Assembly: GCA_024640665.1 (NCBI GenBank)
Contig: JAHEEO010000033.1
Location: forward strand, 1 to 17,709
Source of the DNA: Rhodospirillales bacterium
Lineage (GTDB): Bacteria > Pseudomonadota > Gammaproteobacteria > Steroidobacterales > Rariloculaceae
Length of the DNA: 17,709 nucleotides
Direction of reading: 5' to 3'
Shown: in pieces, positions 14,583 to 17,709 of the stretch
Layout: the number at the start of each line of letters is the position of its first letter
Numbering within the stretch: the first letter of the stretch is position 1
Position numbers and translations under genes: made by a program
Notes under the pieces: generated by a model
Told to the model about the DNA's origin: nothing
The model's input: the letters and a program-made list of their open reading frames with translations, nothing else
Databases searched by the model: none

Positions 14583-16304
14583 ATGAAAGCGAATCTAATG
14601 TGTCGCAGTTTGGGTTTGCTTTGCTTAACGGCAATCGCCTGTGTCAGCGTCCATGCACAGCCGCAGATTTCGCCGGTCACGGATGCGCGGCTGCTTAATC
14701 CCGAAGCCAGCAACTGGTTGATGTACCGTGGCACTTACGACTCGTGGGGTTATAGCGCGCTCGATCAAATAACCGCCCGTAACGTAGATGAACTCGTTCC
14801 GGTATGGACGCTGTCTACGGGGATGAACGAAGGCCACCAGGCGCCGCCTATTGTCAATGACGGCATCATGTATGTCTCGACGCCTTTGAACAACGTGATA
14901 GCGGTCGATGCGAAGAGCGGCGATGTACTGTGGCGTTATCGCAGACAGATACCGTTTGACATCCGCCTCGGCCATCCCACGAATCGAGGCGTCGCTTTGT
15001 ATGGCGACCGTGTTTACATGGCTACATCGGACGCAGTGGTGGTTGCACTGAATGCGGCCACCGGCGAAGTCGAATGGGAAACAGCCGTCGAAGACTACAA
15101 CGGCGGTTACTACATGACGCTTGCGCCGCTCGCTGCTCGGGGCAAGATCATGGTGGGTGTGTCCGGCGGTGAACGCGGGATACGCGGGTTTGTGGCCGCA
15201 CTCGACGCTGCGACCGGCGAAGAAGTGTGGAAGTCATACACAGTGCCTGCACCCGGTGAATTCGGTAACGACACCTGGCCTGGCGACTCATGGCAAACCG
15301 GCGGAGCACCGGTATGGGTAACTGGCAGCTACGACCCTGAGCTCAATCTAACCTATTGGGGAACGGGTAATCCGGGGCCGTGGATGGGCGACGCCCGGCC
15401 CGGCGATAATCTCTATGCAAATTCGGTCGTCGCATTCGACGCCGACACCGGTGAGCTGCGAGGCTATCACCAGTATCACTGGAACGGCTCCTGGGATTGG
15501 GATGAGGTATCGGCTCCGCTGCTCATTGACGTTACGCGCGACGGGCGGACGTTTCCGGGATTGGTTCACCCGGGCAGAAACGGTTATCTCTGGTTGCTCG
15601 AGCGAGGGCGCGATCGAATTTCCTTCGTCGACGCGCAGCCGTTCGTCCATCAAGATGTGTTTACGCGTATCGATCCGGTGACAGGGCGACCCGATTACGA
15701 CATGGATCGCAAACCGGGCATCGGCAAGTTAGCGCGTTATTGTCCGTCGTTGTGGGGTGGCAAGGACTGGCCACCGGCTGCATACAACCCGGACACCGGC
15801 TTGGTGTACATCCCCGCAAATGAAAATCTCTGTCACCGGCTTTCCGGCGAAGAAGTCGAGTATCGGCGTGGTCAAGCCTTTACGGGAATCGATGAGTCGG
15901 AGTTCATTGTGACCGAGGGCGCCGACCATATCGGCGAGCTGCAGGCATGGGATATGAACACCGGCGAGCGGGTGTGGACCCACGAGTTTGAGACGCACAA
16001 CTGGGGGCCCATTCTCACTACCGCCGGCGGATTGGTGTTTATGGGCGGCACGCCCGATAGATACTTCCGTGCGTTCAACGCCCGCACAGGGAAGTTGCTC
16101 TGGCAGCAACGCACAAACTCCGGCATTACCGGCGTGCCGTCTTCGTTCGAGGTCGATGGCGTGCAGTATATTGCCGTCCAATCCGGCTGGGGCGTCGATG
16201 CCGAAGGCATGATGCGCAACATCGACCGCAGCCGCGGCACGGAAACCATCGTGCCGCAAGGCGGAGTTGTCTGGGTCTTCGCGCTTGCTGATGAAGTCGA
16301 GTAA
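14583..16304 (+). CDS. PQQ-dependent methanol/ethanol dehydrogenase-type quinoprotein
   Basis: A periplasmic alcohol dehydrogenase-type enzyme of 573 residues: a signal peptide (1-25, cleavage near VHA) and an eight-bladed PQQ propeller with tryptophan-docking repeats such as LNAATGEVEW and LDAATGEEVW. No C-terminal cytochrome c domain is present, so it is a simple quinoprotein. Metal and PQQ-pocket residues are recognisable: E197 in SGGERGIRG, N263 in WGTGNPGPW, catalytic D305 in SWDWDEVSAP and R332 in HPGRNGYLW. D307, two residues after the catalytic Asp, occupies the position that in XoxF-type enzymes coordinates a lanthanide. The vicinal CC pair of methanol and ethanol dehydrogenases is replaced by LG in RLGHPTNRG. 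C387 and C417 match the spacing of a structural disulfide. The substrate cannot be read from sequence. It is probably co-transcribed with the Rieske gene, 14 bases upstream. Confidence 0.93.
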   Translation: MKANLMCRSLGLLCLTAIACVSVHAQPQISPVTDARLLNPEASNWLMYRGTYDSWGYSALDQITARNVDELVPVWTLSTGMNEGHQAPPIVNDGIMYVSTPLNNVIAVDAKSGDVLWRYRRQIPFDIRLGHPTNRGVALYGDRVYMATSDAVVVALNAATGEVEWETAVEDYNGGYYMTLAPLAARGKIMVGVSGGERGIRGFVAALDAATGEEVWKSYTVPAPGEFGNDTWPGDSWQTGGAPVWVTGSYDPELNLTYWGTGNPGPWMGDARPGDNLYANSVVAFDADTGELRGYHQYHWNGSWDWDEVSAPLLIDVTRDGRTFPGLVHPGRNGYLWLLERGRDRISFVDAQPFVHQDVFTRIDPVTGRPDYDMDRKPGIGKLARYCPSLWGGKDWPPAAYNPDTGLVYIPANENLCHRLSGEEVEYRRGQAFTGIDESEFIVTEGADHIGELQAWDMNTGERVWTHEFETHNWGPILTTAGGLVFMGGTPDRYFRAFNARTGKLLWQQRTNSGITGVPSSFEVDGVQYIAVQSGWGVDAEGMMRNIDRSRGTETIVPQGGVVWVFALADEVE

Positions 16305-16330
16305 GCGCGCCTGAGTTTTATTCTGGTGGC

Positions 16331-17596
16331 TTAGTCGACAACAGCCTGATAAATCAGCGTGCGGACTTTTGCCTGGTCGTCGACATCGCCTGCAGGTATG
16401 AGCTGCGTCAGATGCACCACAACAAGCTCCTCTTCAGGATCGATCCAATAGGTGCTGTGATAGGCGCCGCCCCAACCAAGCTCGCCGATCGAGCCAGGCG
16501 TGCCGCGTACGCCGACGTCTTCTAGAACGGAAAATCCGAGTCCGAATCCTTGGCCGGGCCTGAATTCTATATCGCCAATATGACTCACGCCCATGAGCTC
16601 CGTCGTGGTTCGGCTCAAAATTCGCTGTCCATCGAGTTGACCGCCGTTGAGTATCATCTGCAGAAAGCTCGCGTAGTCGGTCGCTGTCGACAACAGCCCC
16701 GCGCCGCCAGAGAAGCTCCTGCGTGGACCGTCGACGAAAGCGCCTTGTCCAGCCGAGCCTTCTTCGGGCGCGCGTTCGAGCGAGCCGTCACGCATTGCGT
16801 AAACAGTTGCCAGGCGATCCCGCTTTGAGCGCGGTAAATAGAAACTCGTATCCGTCATGCCGAGCGGCTCGAAGATGCGCTCGCTGAGAAACTCATCGAG
16901 TGGTTGACCGGAAACTTTCTCAACTAACGCACCGAGAATGTCGATGCTGTAGCCATAGATCCAACGCTCTCCGGGGTGCGCGCTTGCCGGAAGCGTTGCC
17001 ATCAGTGCGGCAGTCTCAGCAATCGGTTCATTGCGATCGGAGAAGTAGTAGCCGGTGATGCCAGCGTTCTGCCAGAGGTCTGCCGCAACCCCGGTGCCAT
17101 AGTCATATCCGGACGTATGCGTCAGCAAGTCGCGAATTGTTACTTGCCGGGCAGCCTTCACAACGTCATAACCGCCGTCCGCCCTCGGAACTGCAACCGT
17201 GGTCGATGCGAATTCGGGCATGTAATTTCCAACCGGGTCGCCGATCAGAAGTTTTCCTTGTTCCTGCAATATCATGACGGCCGTGCTAACGATCGCCTTG
17301 GTCTGCGACGCGATTCGAAAAATGGTGTCGGTTTGCATCGCTGAGCGCGCTTGGCGATCACGCTGGCCAAAAGCTTCCAAATAGGCGATCTGGCCGCGTC
17401 GCGCGACGATGGTTACCGAACCCGCAAGTTGTTCGTTATCGACATACTCCTGCAACGCTGCGCTTAAACGCGCCAGTCTTTCCGCAGACAGTCCAACCGA
17501 TTCGGGCGTCCCGCGTTCGAGACCGGCGGCGCCGGCAAGCGCCCAGAACAGCGACAAATAGGTCAGCAAGAGACATCGAATTGCGGTTCGTTTCAT
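16331..17596 (-). CDS. Exported serine hydrolase, class C beta-lactamase / EstB-like esterase family
   Basis: A 421-residue secreted hydrolase of the beta-lactamase/penicillin-binding-protein fold. Residues 1-24 are a Sec signal peptide ending near AGAA. The nucleophile motif SxxK is SQTK (S97, K100) in FRIASQTKAIVS. The second motif is YGYS (214-217) in place of YxN; either tyrosine could be the general base. The region near the third motif is GWGGAYHSTYW (374-384), and its W-G-G resembles EstB-type esterases more than the KTG of true AmpC enzymes. DLLTHTSGYDYG (156-167) and FEPLGMTDTSFY (242-253) are usual family landmarks. An esterase or peptidase is therefore likelier than a beta-lactamase; the substrate is unknown. 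The start ATG 17594-17596 has only a weak GGA upstream. It converges on the quinoprotein gene, with 26 bases between the stops and no clear terminator. Confidence 0.92.
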   Translation of the reverse strand: MKRTAIRCLLLTYLSLFWALAGAAGLERGTPESVGLSAERLARLSAALQEYVDNEQLAGSVTIVARRGQIAYLEAFGQRDRQARSAMQTDTIFRIASQTKAIVSTAVMILQEQGKLLIGDPVGNYMPEFASTTVAVPRADGGYDVVKAARQVTIRDLLTHTSGYDYGTGVAADLWQNAGITGYYFSDRNEPIAETAALMATLPASAHPGERWIYGYSIDILGALVEKVSGQPLDEFLSERIFEPLGMTDTSFYLPRSKRDRLATVYAMRDGSLERAPEEGSAGQGAFVDGPRRSFSGGAGLLSTATDYASFLQMILNGGQLDGQRILSRTTTELMGVSHIGDIEFRPGQGFGLGFSVLEDVGVRGTPGSIGELGWGGAYHSTYWIDPEEELVVVHLTQLIPAGDVDDQAKVRTLIYQAVVD

Positions 17597-17646
17597 GATT
17601 TTGTTTCCGTATGAGTGGAAGTGTTTTCAAATTGATTGCCAGAGCT

Positions 17647-17709
17647 TTATCCGTTCAGCACTGCGAGCACGCGTTTGGGTGTCAGTGGATATTCACTCAT
17701 TCGCTTGCC
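17647..17709 (-). CDS. Possible C-terminal end of a gene running in from the right
   Basis: The minus strand is open from the window edge for 20 codons to TAA at 17647-17649, ending SEYPLTPKRVLAVLNG. The PLTP-x-RVL pattern near a C-terminus recalls molybdopterin-binding subunits of the xanthine dehydrogenase family, where such a tail is common. With only 20 residues this is a hint. The stop lies 50 bases upstream of the serine hydrolase start on the same strand, so the two could share a transcript. Confidence 0.35.
   Translation of the reverse strand, partial: GKRMSEYPLTPKRVLAVLNG

Noticed and set aside
16331..17596. True class C beta-lactamase (resistance gene)
   Set aside because: It has SxxK, but the second motif is YGYS rather than YxN and a W-G-G motif stands in place of KTG, which fits an esterase or peptidase of the same fold better.

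Overview
The window looks like a chromosomal stretch from a gammaproteobacterium or a close relative. This is inferred from gene families only: an RND heavy-metal exporter followed by a DUF3240 gene, a CBM9/DUF5916 outer-membrane protein, a Tat-exported Rieske protein and a periplasmic quinoprotein. No rRNA or other taxonomic marker is present. The DNA is moderately GC-rich and densely coding, with no gap above 300 bases. I see no insertion sequence, integrase, tRNA, CRISPR array or phage gene.

Layout. (1) 1-3721, plus strand: the end of a heavy-metal RND operon, made of the C-terminus of a membrane-fusion adaptor, a complete CzcA/CusA-type pump and a small PII-like DUF3240 protein, all joined by overlapping start and stop codons. 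(2) 3800-6975, minus strand: a probable two-gene unit encoding a CBM9/DUF5916 predicted outer-membrane barrel and, 44 bases downstream, an unrecognised exported all-helical protein built from about eight similar helices. (3) 7269-11603, minus strand: an ABC exporter operon in the order ATPase, FtsX-type permease with two FtsX units, HlyD/MacA-like adaptor. (4) 11870-13878, plus strand: two overlapping genes for diverged DUF2157-type polytopic membrane proteins. (5) 13990-16304, plus strand: a Tat-type Rieske iron-sulfur protein followed by a PQQ-dependent alcohol dehydrogenase-type quinoprotein. (6) 16331-17596, minus strand: an exported serine hydrolase of the class C beta-lactamase/esterase fold. 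(7) 17647-17709, minus strand: the last 20 codons of what may be another gene.

How the genes work together. Units 1 and 3 are separate envelope efflux machines, and neither has its outer-membrane channel inside the window. Unit 5 is the most unusual part. The quinoprotein keeps the PQQ-pocket metal ligands and carries the extra aspartate typical of lanthanide-using enzymes. It lacks the vicinal cysteine pair of classical methanol and ethanol dehydrogenases, and it sits next to a Rieske protein rather than a cytochrome c. That suggests a periplasmic oxidation module with a non-standard electron route. The exported helical-repeat protein in unit 2 and the tandem membrane proteins in unit 4 are the least explained genes.
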